Below are positions 49,776 to 58,563 of a stretch of 64,000 nt of DNA, in pieces (within the stretch, counting starts at the first letter, position 1; each line of letters begins with the position of its first letter). This DNA comes from Streptomyces sp. I05A-00742 (lineage in GTDB: Bacteria > Actinomycetota > Actinomycetes > Streptomycetales > Streptomycetaceae): the NCBI RefSeq assembly GCF_013055795.1, contig NZ_JABETO010000029.1, positions 1 through 64,000 on the forward strand. The letters run 5' to 3'. A model generated the notes under the pieces. That model worked only from the letters and a program-made list of their open reading frames with translations. It had not been told where the DNA came from and did not search any database. Both the position numbers and the translations under genes were made by a program.

Positions 49776-51119
49776 GTGTCCCTCCCCCTCGCCCCGCTGC
49801 CGCCCGCACCCCGCGCGCCCGAGTCCCCGGCGCCGCTCTGGCCCGCCTCCACCGCCACCCCGCCCTCCGGCGGTCTTGCCGTCGGCGGCATCCCTCTCAC
49901 CGAACTCGCCGACCGCTTCGGCACCCCCGCGTACGTCCTCGACGAGGACGAGGTCCGCGCCCGGGCCCGCGCCTGGCGCGCCGCCCTCCCGGACGCCGAG
50001 ATCGCCTACGCGGGCAAGGCGTTCCTCTCCCGCGCGATGATCCGCTGGATCGACGAGGAGGGGCTGAGCCTCGACGTCTGCTCCGCCGGGGAGCTCGCCC
50101 TGGCCGCCCACGCCGGCTTCCCCGCCGAGCGCGTCATCCTGCACGGCAACGCCAAGAGCCCCGCCGACCTGCGCCTCGCCCTCCGCCTCGGCGTGGGCCG
50201 GATCGTCCTCGACAGCCTCGGCGAGATCCCCCGGCTCGCCGCCCTCGTCCCGCCCGGGGAGCGCCGCCGGGTGCTCCTCCGGGTCGTCCCGGGGGTCGAG
50301 GCCGGTGCGCACGCCGCCGTCCGCACGGGTGTCGAGGGCCAGAAGTTCGGGCTCCCCGTCGCGGGCGGGGAGGCCGAGGAGGCCGTCGCGCGCGTCCTCG
50401 CGCAGCCCGGGCTCGAACTCGCCGGTCTGCACTGCCACCTGGGTTCCCAGATCACCTCGACCGGCCCCTACGCCGTCGCCGTGCGGAAGCTCGTCGCCCT
50501 CCTCGCCCGGCTCCGCGACCGGCACGGCGTCACCTTCCCCGAGCTCGACCTGGGCGGCGGCTTCGCCATCGCCTACCGGCCCGGCGACCCCGCCGTCGAC
50601 CCGGCCGCCTACGCCGACCGCGTCACCGCCGAACTCGCCCTCCGCTGCGCCCACGCCGACCTCCCCGTCCCCCGCCTGATCATCGAGCCCGGCCGCTGGA
50701 TAGCCGGCCCCGCCGGCGTCGCCCTCTACCGCGTCCTCTCCCTCAAGACCACCGGCACCCACACCTTCGTCGCCGTCGACGGCGGCATGAGCGACAACCC
50801 CCGCCCCGCCCTCTACGGCGCCCGCTACACCGTCCACCTCGCCAACCGCTCCTCCTCCGCGCCCGCCCGAGCCGTGACCGTCGTGGGCCGCCACTGCGAG
50901 GCCGGCGACGTCCTCGCCGAGGGCGTTCCCCTTCCCGGGGACCTTCGTCCGGGCGACCTGCTCGCGGTGCCGGCGTCGGGTGCCTACCACCTGTCGATGG
51001 CTTCCGGCTACAACCAGGTCGGCCGCCCGCCGGTGGTTGCCGTTTCGGAGGGGCGGGCGCGGCTGCTGGTGCGGCGGGAGACGGTGGAGGATCTGCGGAG
51101 CAGGGATGTGGGGGTGTAG
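49776..51119 (+). CDS. Diaminopimelate decarboxylase-family PLP enzyme
   Basis: A 447-residue fold III PLP decarboxylase. PLP lysine K81 in Y-A-G-K-A-F, H-C-H-L-G-S-Q at about 223-229, the phosphate loop G-G-G-F near 258, E-P-G-R-W near 308-312, the dimer-site cysteine in R-H-C-E-A-G-D (usual C-E-S-G-D) and G-A-Y-x-x-S-M-A-S-G-Y-N at the end. These match LysA, which makes lysine from meso-diaminopimelate. The Pro/Ala-rich first 35 residues are extra. GTG at 49776 follows AAGGAAG. It is not next to hom/thr genes where Streptomyces lysA usually sits, so it may be a paralogue. Confidence 0.85.
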   Translation: MSLPLAPLPPAPRAPESPAPLWPASTATPPSGGLAVGGIPLTELADRFGTPAYVLDEDEVRARARAWRAALPDAEIAYAGKAFLSRAMIRWIDEEGLSLDVCSAGELALAAHAGFPAERVILHGNAKSPADLRLALRLGVGRIVLDSLGEIPRLAALVPPGERRRVLLRVVPGVEAGAHAAVRTGVEGQKFGLPVAGGEAEEAVARVLAQPGLELAGLHCHLGSQITSTGPYAVAVRKLVALLARLRDRHGVTFPELDLGGGFAIAYRPGDPAVDPAAYADRVTAELALRCAHADLPVPRLIIEPGRWIAGPAGVALYRVLSLKTTGTHTFVAVDGGMSDNPRPALYGARYTVHLANRSSSAPARAVTVVGRHCEAGDVLAEGVPLPGDLRPGDLLAVPASGAYHLSMASGYNQVGRPPVVAVSEGRARLLVRRETVEDLRSRDVGV

Positions 51120-51265
51120 GGGGGTGCCCCGGTCCCTCCCTTTCACCGTTTCTTGCGGGGGCAAGCCCCCGCACCCCCGAGCACGCCTGCGGCGCGCGTC
51201 CTCAAACGCCGGACGGGCTGAATCAGCCCGTTGGGGGTGCCCCCTCTGGGGGAGGGACCGGGGCC
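51120..51265. repeat. Intergenic palindromic element, copy 3 (shortened)
   Basis: Starts at the decarboxylase stop and ends 3 bases before the convergent XRE gene. It has GGGGTGCCCC, CCCTTTCACC, the hairpin GCGGGGGC-AA-GCCCCCGC and CTCAAACGCCGGACGGGCTG, but only a short return arm (CAGCCCGTTGGGGG), so it looks deleted relative to copies 1 and 2. Confidence 0.8.
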
Positions 51266-51268
51266 AAC

Positions 51269-52120
51269 TCACAGCTCCCGCGCCACCGCGCGCATCAGGG
51301 CCCGGGACCCGTCCCGATCGAGCGCCGCGGACTCCATCCACGCAAGCTGCGCCCGACACTTGGCCAACTGCAACTCCGCATGCCAGAACAGCGGCCCCAG
51401 CTCAGAATCCAACTGCGCCGTATCCAACTGCCGCACCGCCCCCTCCGCATACACCAGCGCATGCCCCGCCCCGGGAAACGCCCCACTCGCCAGCGGCACC
51501 ACCCGCAGCACGAGATGCTCCCGCTCGGACATCTCGGCCAGATACTCCAGCTGCCGCCGGGTCACCTCACGGCCCCCGAACTGCGTCCGCAGCGCGGTCT
51601 CGTGGATGTAACCGACGTAGTCCAGCGGCCGGTCGCCGTGGAGGACCCGCGCCCGTTCCATGCGGAAGGCGACGCGGAGCTCCACCTCCAGCCGGCTGAG
51701 CGGCGGCAGCACGGCGGCGAAGATCGAGCGGGCGTAGTCCTCGGTCTGGAGGAGCCCGGGAAGGTGCATGACCTGCGAGGTCAGGACCCGCTCGGCGTGC
51801 CACTCCAGCTCGGCGATGTCGAGCATGCCGGGCGGCAGGTCGGCCCGGTACCGCTCCCACCAGCCGTGTTTGCGGTCGGTGGCCATGTCGGTGAGGGCCT
51901 CGATGTACCGCTCGTCGGAACACGCGTAGTTGCAGGCGAGGATGCGCAGGCGCTCGGGGGAGACGACGCGTGTCCCCGACTCCATGTGCGAGATCTTCGT
52001 ACGGTCGACGCCGAGCAGGCGAGCGGCGTAGTCGGTGGAAACCCCGGCCGCGGTGCGCATCTTGCGCAGCTCGCTCCCCAGCCTCTTCTGACGTTCGGTG
52101 GGTGTCGTTCTGGGCGGCAT
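51269..52120 (-). CDS. XRE-family regulator with DUF5753 domain
   Basis: A 283-residue Streptomyces-type regulator: helix-turn-helix at about 12-68 (S-T-D-Y-A-A-R-L-L-G-V-D-R-T-K-I-S-H-M-E-S-G) and a DUF5753 effector domain at about 95-275 with P-G-L-L-Q-T-E-D-Y-A and A-L-R-x-Q-F-G-G. Such genes are usually paired with a small DUF397 partner; none is adjacent here. ATG at 52120. Confidence 0.88.
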   Translation of the reverse strand: MPPRTTPTERQKRLGSELRKMRTAAGVSTDYAARLLGVDRTKISHMESGTRVVSPERLRILACNYACSDERYIEALTDMATDRKHGWWERYRADLPPGMLDIAELEWHAERVLTSQVMHLPGLLQTEDYARSIFAAVLPPLSRLEVELRVAFRMERARVLHGDRPLDYVGYIHETALRTQFGGREVTRRQLEYLAEMSEREHLVLRVVPLASGAFPGAGHALVYAEGAVRQLDTAQLDSELGPLFWHAELQLAKCRAQLAWMESAALDRDGSRALMRAVAREL

Positions 52121-52250
52121 GTGCCTTTCCTACTGGGTTCGGAGCCCGCCCCGCCCGGAGCGCCCGTCTCTTCACCCGATGGAGGCACGAGCCACCCCGG
52201 GCGTGGCACGGGTGCCACGGGCGCTCCGGGGTGCCCGCCGCCGGAAGGGC

Positions 52251-52763
52251 TCACAGCTCGCGGCGCATACACACCCGGGGCCACCGGTCCAGACCGTGCG
52301 CGGCCTCCCGGGCGCGGATCGCGCGGAGCCCGGGGGTGAGGTCGTCGTCGGACAGCCGGCGGAAGCCGCAGCGCTCGTAGTAGGGCGCGTTCCACGGGAC
52401 GTCGGTGAAGGTGGTCAGGGTCAGGGCGGGGATTCCCGCCGCGCGGGCGCCGGCCGCCAGGTGGTCGAGGAGGGCGCGCCCGATGCCCCGGCGGGCGGTG
52501 TCCGGGTGCACGGAGACCTGCTCGACGTGCAGGTTCCCGTCGACGGGGTCGGCGAGGAGGTAGGCCACCGGTCCGTCGCCGAGGTCCGCCACCCACGCCC
52601 GGCCGTCCCGCCGGTACCGCTCCAGCCGGTCGAGGGGGAGCGGCTCGTCCTCGGCGATCTCGGCCATGCCGGTCCCGTGGAAGAGCAGACCCGCGGCGCG
52701 CTCGATGTCCTGGAGGAGCGGGAGTTCGGCCGGGGCGGGGTGGCGCAGGTGCACGGGACGCAT
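52251..52763 (-). CDS. GNAT-family N-acetyltransferase
   Basis: A 170-residue acetyltransferase with the acetyl-CoA motif R-R-G-I-G-R-A-L-L-D-H-L at about 90-101 preceded by V-E-Q-V-S-V-H-P, and P-Y-Y-E-R-C-G-F near 131-138. Typical length. Same strand as the XRE gene and 130 bases upstream of it. ATG at 52763. Substrate unknown. Confidence 0.87.
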   Translation of the reverse strand: MRPVHLRHPAPAELPLLQDIERAAGLLFHGTGMAEIAEDEPLPLDRLERYRRDGRAWVADLGDGPVAYLLADPVDGNLHVEQVSVHPDTARRGIGRALLDHLAAGARAAGIPALTLTTFTDVPWNAPYYERCGFRRLSDDDLTPGLRAIRAREAAHGLDRWPRVCMRREL

Positions 52764-53012
52764 GGGATCAGTGTGATCGGTGTGCCCCGGCCCGTCGAAC
52801 CGATTCCGCCCGCCGGGCGGCGGACTGCGGCCGGTTGACTCCGGCCCACCGGCCCACCATCATGAGCCGTCAACTGAACAAGACAGGTCAGCGCCGTGGT
52901 GGTCGGTGGGTGCGCTGGCCGAGCCCGCTCTGTCCCGGGCCCGGCCGCACGCCCGTACCGCACGGGCCCCGCGTCGCCGGTCCGGGAAGAGCCCGACCCG
53001 ACGGGAGAACCC

Positions 53013-53696
53013 GTGACCCACCGACCTGCCGACGCCTCCTCCGCGTCAGACCCCTCGTCCTCCGAGTGGGCCGACCAAACACGCGGCCTCATCGACGGCT
53101 TCTTCGCCGCCCTCACCGACGCCCACCCCGCACGGACCGGCCTGGACGCGCGGCTGCGCGAACGGCACGCCCACCTCCTCGACACCCAGCGGCGCCGCGT
53201 CGTCGACGAGCCGTCCCGGTACCACCTGGCGCTCACCCTCGCCGTGGTGGCCGCGTACGAGGAGCTCTCCCCCGGCACTACCGACGAGGAACTGCTGCCC
53301 CTCCTGGAGAAGGCGTTCGTCGAACCGCTCCGGCCCGAGATGCTGGCGGGCGTCGGCGCGGCGCTGGACGCCTCGCCCGACCCCTTCGCCACGATGGTCG
53401 GGTACAGCAGGCAGCGCGAACAGGGCTACTTCGGCAGCACCTTCACCTTCAGCCACCCGCGGGACGACGACGAGGTCCATGTCGCCCAGGTCGAGCACTG
53501 CTTCTACCACGAGGTGCTGGAGGCGAACGGCGTCGCCCGGCTCACCCCGGTCCTCTGCGCCTTCGACGCCAACTGGATCGACGCCATCGACCCGGAGCGG
53601 CACGCCTTCGCCTTCGAGCGGCCCACCACCATCGGACACGGCGGTCCGCACTGCCCCTTCCGGTTCCTCCGCACGACCTCCGGCGGCGGGCGGTAG
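53013..53696 (+). CDS. L-2-amino-thiazoline-4-carboxylate hydrolase (ATC hydrolase)-family protein
   Basis: A 227-residue protein whose second half has G-Y-F-G-S-T-F-T-F, V-E-H-C-F-Y-H-E-V-L, L-C-A-F-D-A-N-W-I-D-A-I and G-G-P-H-C-P-F-R-F, the pattern of the ATC-hydrolase family (PF14196, from memory); the conserved Cys and His residues suggest a catalytic or metal role. The family founder opens a thiazoline ring on the way to cysteine, but most members are uncharacterised. GTG at 53013 follows GGGAG; the longer frame upstream is Arg/Pro-rich and unlikely to be coding. Confidence 0.72.
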   Translation: MTHRPADASSASDPSSSEWADQTRGLIDGFFAALTDAHPARTGLDARLRERHAHLLDTQRRRVVDEPSRYHLALTLAVVAAYEELSPGTTDEELLPLLEKAFVEPLRPEMLAGVGAALDASPDPFATMVGYSRQREQGYFGSTFTFSHPRDDDEVHVAQVEHCFYHEVLEANGVARLTPVLCAFDANWIDAIDPERHAFAFERPTTIGHGGPHCPFRFLRTTSGGGR

Positions 53697-53720
53697 CAGG
53701 CAGCGCCGCGCGCACGGCGC

Positions 53721-54521
53721 TCAGCGGCCGGTGAAGAGGTTCCGCACCCGTCGCCGCGCCCTGTTGCCGCGCCCGTAGTCGTCGTCCCCCGTGTCCTCCG
53801 ACTCCTCGTCGGGGGCGTTGAGGACGGTCCAGCTGACCGCCGAGACCGCAGGTTCCAGCGACAGCCGGCTGACGGCCTCCTCCAGGAGGCTGTCGTCCCG
53901 CCGCTCGGTGGTCAGCTCGGCCGAGACGGTGACCTTGCCCGCGTCCTCGGCGTCCCGGCTGTGCACCGAGCGCAGCCGGAAGCCGGGGCGGGCGACGGAC
54001 TGGACGACGAGGGTACGGACGTGGGCCTCCTCCGGCTCGGTGCAGACGGCCTCGAAGTGGTAGTCCGTCGCGACCTCGGCGCCCGCGCGCGGCTCCCGGT
54101 CCAGCCGCCGGGCCAGGGGGCGCAGCAGGGTGTTGGCGGCCACGACGCCCGCCGTGCCCAGCATCGCGATCACATAGAGACCGGTGCCGGCGAGCGCGCC
54201 GACGGCGGCCGAACACCACAGGGTGGCGGCGGTATTGAGGCCGCGCACCCGTAGGCCGTCGCGCATGATGACACCCGCGCCGAGGAAGCCGATACCGGAG
54301 ACGATCTGCGCGGCGACCCGTGAGCCGTCGTAGCCCGTCGTACTGGTCGCGTCCGAGAAGCCGAACGTGGAGAGCAGGACGAAGAGCGCGGATCCGGCGG
54401 CCACGAGCGCGTTCGTGCGGAGCCCCGCCATCCGGGCGCGCCACTGGCGCTCCAGCCCGATGATCGCGCCCAGCCCCAGGGCGGCCCCGATGTTGGCCGC
54501 CATCTGCCACTCGTGCACCAT
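53721..54521 (-). CDS. MgtC/SapB-family membrane protein
   Basis: A 266-residue protein with four to five N-terminal helices and family motifs G-A-I-I-G-L-E-R-Q, A-G-L-R-T-N-A-L-V-A-A-G-S-A-L-F and G-I-G-F-L-G-A-G-V-I; a cytoplasmic ACT-like C-terminal domain spans about 150-235. MgtC proteins help growth at low magnesium by restraining ATP synthase. ATG at 54521 follows AGGAGGAGAC. The 150-base leader contains a short translatable frame (54571-54624). Confidence 0.88.
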   Translation of the reverse strand: MVHEWQMAANIGAALGLGAIIGLERQWRARMAGLRTNALVAAGSALFVLLSTFGFSDATSTTGYDGSRVAAQIVSGIGFLGAGVIMRDGLRVRGLNTAATLWCSAAVGALAGTGLYVIAMLGTAGVVAANTLLRPLARRLDREPRAGAEVATDYHFEAVCTEPEEAHVRTLVVQSVARPGFRLRSVHSRDAEDAGKVTVSAELTTERRDDSLLEEAVSRLSLEPAVSAVSWTVLNAPDEESEDTGDDDYGRGNRARRRVRNLFTGR

Positions 54522-54570
54522 GATCCGTCTCCTCCTCCATTGTCTCCTGTGTCGCTTTGGTATCGGCTGG

Positions 54571-54624
54571 TCACAGTCCGCTGTTGAACGGGCGGCCCGT
54601 CCGCACCACCACCAGCGCCTGCAT
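54571..54624 (-). CDS. Possible 17-residue leader peptide upstream of mgtC-like gene
   Basis: ATG with AGAGGG seven bases upstream, then M-Q-A-L-V-V-V-R-T-G-R-P-F-N-S-G-L and TGA, ending 49 bases before the MgtC ATG. In Salmonella, mgtC is controlled through leader ORFs; the resemblance here is positional only. Could also be chance. Confidence 0.4.
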   Translation of the reverse strand: MQALVVVRTGRPFNSGL

Positions 54625-54672
54625 CGGCGGACCCTCTGATAAACCGGGTGGAGAGGAGACGCGGCGCACAGA

Positions 54673-54714
54673 GAAGCGGGGAGGTACTGGCTGTGGCCGG
54701 TACCTCCCCGCTTC
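54673..54714 (-). terminator. 15-base stem hairpin after the FG-GAP protease gene
   Basis: GAAGCGGGGAGGTAC (54673-54687) and GTACCTCCCCGCTTC (54700-54714), perfect complement, 26 bases beyond the protease stop on the minus strand and upstream of the mgtC leader. Confidence 0.75.
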
Positions 54715-54740
54715 GTCGTTCTTACTCGGTCACTCCCGCG

Positions 54741-56591
54741 TCAGGGCGACACCAGGGTCTTCCAGGTGCCGATCCGGTTCGCGCCCGTGCCCTCGTAGAG
54801 CGAGGTCTCGCCCTCCACCCAGCGCACGAGCAGGTCGTTCCGCCGGCCCGAGCCGGTGAAGTCGCCCGCCGTCATCGCGGAGTTCCGCGTGTAGGAGGGG
54901 TGCGCCGGCTGCAGGGTGGCGCCCCGGCCGAGCGCGCCGGACTTCGCGGTGATGCCGCCGAACGCCTCCAGCTGCCCGTTCGCCCGGCGGACCAGCAGTT
55001 CCGCGCCCTTCCCGGAGAGCTGCCCGGTGGTGAGGGAGACGGCGTCCCGCCAGGCCGCGTCCTTGTGCACGAGGGTTCGCTCCCGGCCCGTGCTGCTGCC
55101 GCCGAACCCGCTGTGCAGGGTGACGTCGCCGTCCTTCCAGCGCACGACGACGTCGTTGGCCCTGGCCGAGTTGAAGGCGCCGGCGGTGATCGCGGTGGCG
55201 TACTTCCAGTCCGAGCCGTACGGCTTGACCACGTACTCCTTGGTGCCGCGCGGCTGCGCCGTGCTGACGTCGGAGAACACGCTCACCTTGCCGCTGGTCG
55301 TGTCCTTCTTCGCGTCCTTGGCCCACAGGACCAGGAGGTCGGGCCGGCCGTCACCCGTGAAGTCGCCGCTGGTGACCGAGCGGGCGTTCTTCCAGAAGCT
55401 GTGCGGCTTCACCAGCATCTGCGGGCGCCCGAAGCCGCCGCGCCCGTCACCGGGGTACAGCGTGACCTCGCCGTCCTTCCAGATGACCAGCAGATCGTCG
55501 CGGCCCTTGCCGTCGAAGTCACCGGTGACGACGTGGGTGGCGTACTTCCAGTCGCTCGCGGGGCCGAGCGCCTTGCTCTCGTACAGCCCGCGCAGGGGGG
55601 CGTCCCCCGGCTTGCCGTTCGCGACCGCGGTCCGGTAGAGGGCCTGGATCTCCTGGCCGTAGACCGGGGAGTAGCTCGTCCAGTCGTCGTGGCCGGCGCT
55701 GCCCGTCGGGCCGCCGCCGTTGTACCCGCCGACGTTGCCGATCACGTCACCGGTGCGCGTCTTCGCGTTGTAGCCGGTGATCCACGGGCCGCCGGAGACA
55801 CCGCCCCAGAACCCGCTGCACCGCATCAGCATCTGCCGGTAGCCCGTCACCCGCTCGGTCGGCACCGTGCAGCTGATCGCCCGCTGGCCGTTGCCCGACA
55901 GGTGCGGATAGCCGTGGACGGTGACCTTGTTGGCGAGGCGAGGGGTGTTCCGCAGCCGGAGCCCGGCGCCGGTGACCTCCTCGACCTGCTTCTTGCGCTT
56001 GAACTCCGGCCCGACGCGCAGGAACGCGAAGTCGAGGTCGGAGTCGGAGCCCACGCTGTTCGACCGGTAGTTGGCGTAGGTGAAGGACTTCTGGACGGGG
56101 TAGCCGCCGAAGGGCTGGTCCTTCACCGCCTTGCCCTGCCGGTACTGCGGGATGAAGATCCCGCCCTTCTGCGCCTTCCCGGCGCAGTGCCCGGCGGTGA
56201 GCAGCAGGTTCCTGCCCGCGCTGCGGACGACGCTCGCGGTGCAGAAGGTGGCGCCCTTGGCTTTCTGGTCGAAGAAGAACGTGCCCACGGCGGGGATGCC
56301 GTCGCCGTACGTGCCCTTCGGCGTGCCCTTGGGCGCGTTGCCGACCTTCCCGGGCGGGGCGGCCTGGGCGATCCCCGAGCGCGGGGACGCGACCGCCGCG
56401 CCCCGGCCGGCGTCCAGCGGCACGGCCGAGGCCAGGCGCTCGGCCGTCCAGTGCTGCTCGACGCCGCGCGCGTCCGGGACGGAGGGTGTGGGCCCGGGGG
56501 CGGGTGCCGCGACGGCGGTGGTGGCGGACGCGCCACAGGCGGCCATGCCGAGGGCTATGGCGAGGGTGCGGGACCATCTGGGAGGCGTCAA
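54741..56591 (-). CDS. Secreted trypsin-like serine protease with FG-GAP/VCBS repeats
   Basis: A 616-residue exported protein: signal peptide about 1-29 (L-A-I-A-L-G-M-A-A-C-G-A-S-A, cleavage near V-A-A), a pro-like segment to about 95, a chymotrypsin-fold protease at about 95-330 and an FG-GAP beta-propeller at about 345-616. Catalytic triad: H135 in T-A-G-H-C, D187 in D-L-D-F, S266 in G-V-S-G-G-P (the usual G-D before Ser is G-V). The repeats carry V-T-G-D-F-D-G-K-G-R-D-D-L and similar calcium-loop motifs. Homologues act on extracellular proteins. ATG at 56591; the 288-base gap upstream shows nothing else but AT-richer promoter sequence around 56610-56640. Confidence 0.88.
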   Translation of the reverse strand: MTPPRWSRTLAIALGMAACGASATTAVAAPAPGPTPSVPDARGVEQHWTAERLASAVPLDAGRGAAVASPRSGIAQAAPPGKVGNAPKGTPKGTYGDGIPAVGTFFFDQKAKGATFCTASVVRSAGRNLLLTAGHCAGKAQKGGIFIPQYRQGKAVKDQPFGGYPVQKSFTYANYRSNSVGSDSDLDFAFLRVGPEFKRKKQVEEVTGAGLRLRNTPRLANKVTVHGYPHLSGNGQRAISCTVPTERVTGYRQMLMRCSGFWGGVSGGPWITGYNAKTRTGDVIGNVGGYNGGGPTGSAGHDDWTSYSPVYGQEIQALYRTAVANGKPGDAPLRGLYESKALGPASDWKYATHVVTGDFDGKGRDDLLVIWKDGEVTLYPGDGRGGFGRPQMLVKPHSFWKNARSVTSGDFTGDGRPDLLVLWAKDAKKDTTSGKVSVFSDVSTAQPRGTKEYVVKPYGSDWKYATAITAGAFNSARANDVVVRWKDGDVTLHSGFGGSSTGRERTLVHKDAAWRDAVSLTTGQLSGKGAELLVRRANGQLEAFGGITAKSGALGRGATLQPAHPSYTRNSAMTAGDFTGSGRRNDLLVRWVEGETSLYEGTGANRIGTWKTLVSP

Positions 56592-56879
56592 GGCGACTCA
56601 CTGGAGTAGGCGACAAATATTCGATCGAATGTTTGCACAGTGAGATCGCGAGCCGTTCGCTGGGTCCGGCGGCGGGTGGGACTTGACGGGATTCGGTGCG
56701 CTATGGGGTGGGGCGGGCGGAACGTGTGCCCCCGCACCGCACCGCCCGGAACGGCCCCGGCGGCGTCCCGGGCGGAACTGCGCCGCGCTCACGGCTCGCT
56801 CACGGCTCGACGAGATCGCGGCGCTGTACTCACTCCCCCGGCACGGCAGTTGCCGGAGTTCCGCACCGGCCGACCCGGT

Positions 56880-58481
56880 CTACTCCCCGCGCTCGCCGAC
56901 CGGCGCGGGGACGAATCCGGGACTGCCCGTACGGGACACGAAACTCGCGTCGGTGCTGACGGGCGCGCCCGGCCGGGTGGCGTACGGCAGGACGCGGTAG
57001 TCGGCGCGGGCGCCGTCCGGGGTCAGGGTGACGACGACGTAGCCGCGGCGCTCGGCGTAGTACTTCATGTGGGGGTTGACCCGCAGCATGTTCTCCCAGT
57101 CGTCGGGCCTCTCGACCCCGTCGAACCCGCTGGACACGGAGGTCCCGACGACCTCGACGCCCAGCGTGGCCGAACCGGGGTCGTCGAAGTCCGCCTTGAT
57201 GTCCAGCGCGTAGTGGACGTGCACGTCGCCGGAGAGGACGAGCAGGTTGGCGATCCCGGCGTCGCGCACCCCCTGGAGGACCCGCCGCCGCGACGCCGGG
57301 TAGCCGTCCCAGGCGTCCATCGACACCCGGGACCGGCCGACGGCGTTCTTCCGCTGGCTGAAGGTGACCTGCTGCACAAGGACGTTCCAGGTCGCGCACG
57401 ACTCCTGGAACCCCCGGAGCAGCCACTCCTCCTGCTCGTCCCCGACGAGGGTGCGCGCCGGGTCCTCCGACTCGGGGCCCGGGTACTTCCAGCCGTCGCC
57501 GTAGGCCTGGTCCGAGCGGTACTGGCGGGTGTCGAGGACGTCGAACTGCGCCAGCCGCCCGTAGTGCAGCCGCCGGTGGAGGCGGAGGTCCGGGCCGTCG
57601 GGCCGCTGCTCCTCGCGCAGCGGCATGTGCTCCCAGTAGGCCCGGTACGCCGCGGCGCGGCGCTGCAGGAACTCCTCGGTGGGCAGGTTGCGCTGTGAGA
57701 CCGCGGCCGCGTAATTGTTCTCGACCTCGTGGTCGTCCCAGGTGACGATCCAGGGGTGCGCCGCGTGCGCGGCCTGAAGGTCGGGGTCGGTCTTGCCGAG
57801 CGCGTAGCGCAGCCGGAAGCCCTCCAGGGTCGTCAGCCAGTGGTCGAAGACCTCGGGCAGCTGCTGGTCGCCCGTGTAACCGCGGGCTCCCGCCTGGGCG
57901 TTGATCTCGTTCTCGTAGATGTAGTCCCCGACGAAGAGGACCGCGTCCAGGTCCTCCTCCGCGAGGTGGGCGAGGGCGGTGTAGTACCCCTCGTCGTACT
58001 GCTGGCACGACGCCAGCCCCACCCGTACCCGGTCCACCGCCGCCCCGGCCGCCGGCGCGGTGCGCGTCCGCCCGACCGCGCTCGTCCAGCGCCCCGCCCG
58101 GAACCGGTACCAGTACGTCCGGCCGGGCTCCAGCCCGTCCACCTCGACGTGGACGCTGTACGCGTCCTCGGCCCTGGCCGCCTGTACGCCGTCCTGCACG
58201 ACGTCCTCCAGCCGCTCGTCGGCCGCGAGCACCCACTCGACCGGTATCCGGCAGCCCGCGGGAAGCCCGCCGTCGGCCTGGAGGGGCCGGGGGGCGAGCC
58301 GCGTCCAGAGCACCACCCCGTCGGGCAGCGGGTCGCCGGAGGCGACGCCGAGGGTGAAGGGGTCGCCGGGGAGTTCCTGTGGGTCCAGTTCTCTGTGAGC
58401 TCGCTGTTCCGTGTGGGTTCTCTGCCCTCTATGGGTTCCCTGATCCCTGTGGGTTCGCTGCTGACCCGCCTCGCGCGTCAT
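56880..58481 (-). CDS. PhoD-family alkaline phosphatase/phosphodiesterase, no signal peptide
   Basis: A 533-residue metallophosphatase. N-terminal PhoD_N beta domain at about 40-140 (F-T-L-G-V-A-S-G-D-P, W-T-R-L-A-P), then the catalytic domain: V-G-L-A-S-C-Q-Q-Y, F-V-G-D-Y-I-Y-E, T-W-D-D-H-E-V-E-N-N-Y and S-G-D-V-H-V-H supply the metal ligands. PhoD enzymes are normally Tat-exported, but this start has no twin-arginine or hydrophobic segment; instead residues 7-30 are four hexapeptide repeats of the Q-R-T-H type. ATG at 58481 has a clear GGAGGG upstream. Either cytoplasmic or the N-terminus is rearranged. Confidence 0.87.
   Translation of the reverse strand: MTREAGQQRTHRDQGTHRGQRTHTEQRAHRELDPQELPGDPFTLGVASGDPLPDGVVLWTRLAPRPLQADGGLPAGCRIPVEWVLAADERLEDVVQDGVQAARAEDAYSVHVEVDGLEPGRTYWYRFRAGRWTSAVGRTRTAPAAGAAVDRVRVGLASCQQYDEGYYTALAHLAEEDLDAVLFVGDYIYENEINAQAGARGYTGDQQLPEVFDHWLTTLEGFRLRYALGKTDPDLQAAHAAHPWIVTWDDHEVENNYAAAVSQRNLPTEEFLQRRAAAYRAYWEHMPLREEQRPDGPDLRLHRRLHYGRLAQFDVLDTRQYRSDQAYGDGWKYPGPESEDPARTLVGDEQEEWLLRGFQESCATWNVLVQQVTFSQRKNAVGRSRVSMDAWDGYPASRRRVLQGVRDAGIANLLVLSGDVHVHYALDIKADFDDPGSATLGVEVVGTSVSSGFDGVERPDDWENMLRVNPHMKYYAERRGYVVVTLTPDGARADYRVLPYATRPGAPVSTDASFVSRTGSPGFVPAPVGERGE
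58392..58463. repeat. Four 18-bp tandem repeats at the 5' end of the PhoD gene
   Basis: Encodes QQRTHR, DQGTHR, GQRTHT and EQRAHR in succession. On the plus strand the unit reads like CCTGTGGGTTCGCTGCTG with variation. Confidence 0.85.
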
Positions 58482-58563
58482 GCGCTCCCCTCCCTCCGGT
58501 CCCGGAAATCGGCATGACGAGGCTACTGCCGCCGGGGCCTCGGGGGATCCCTTCCCGCAAGGA

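Noticed and set aside
54522..54720. Magnesium (M-box) riboswitch upstream of mgtC
   Set aside because: I could not match the conserved M-box helices; only the short leader frame and the upstream terminator hairpin are supported.
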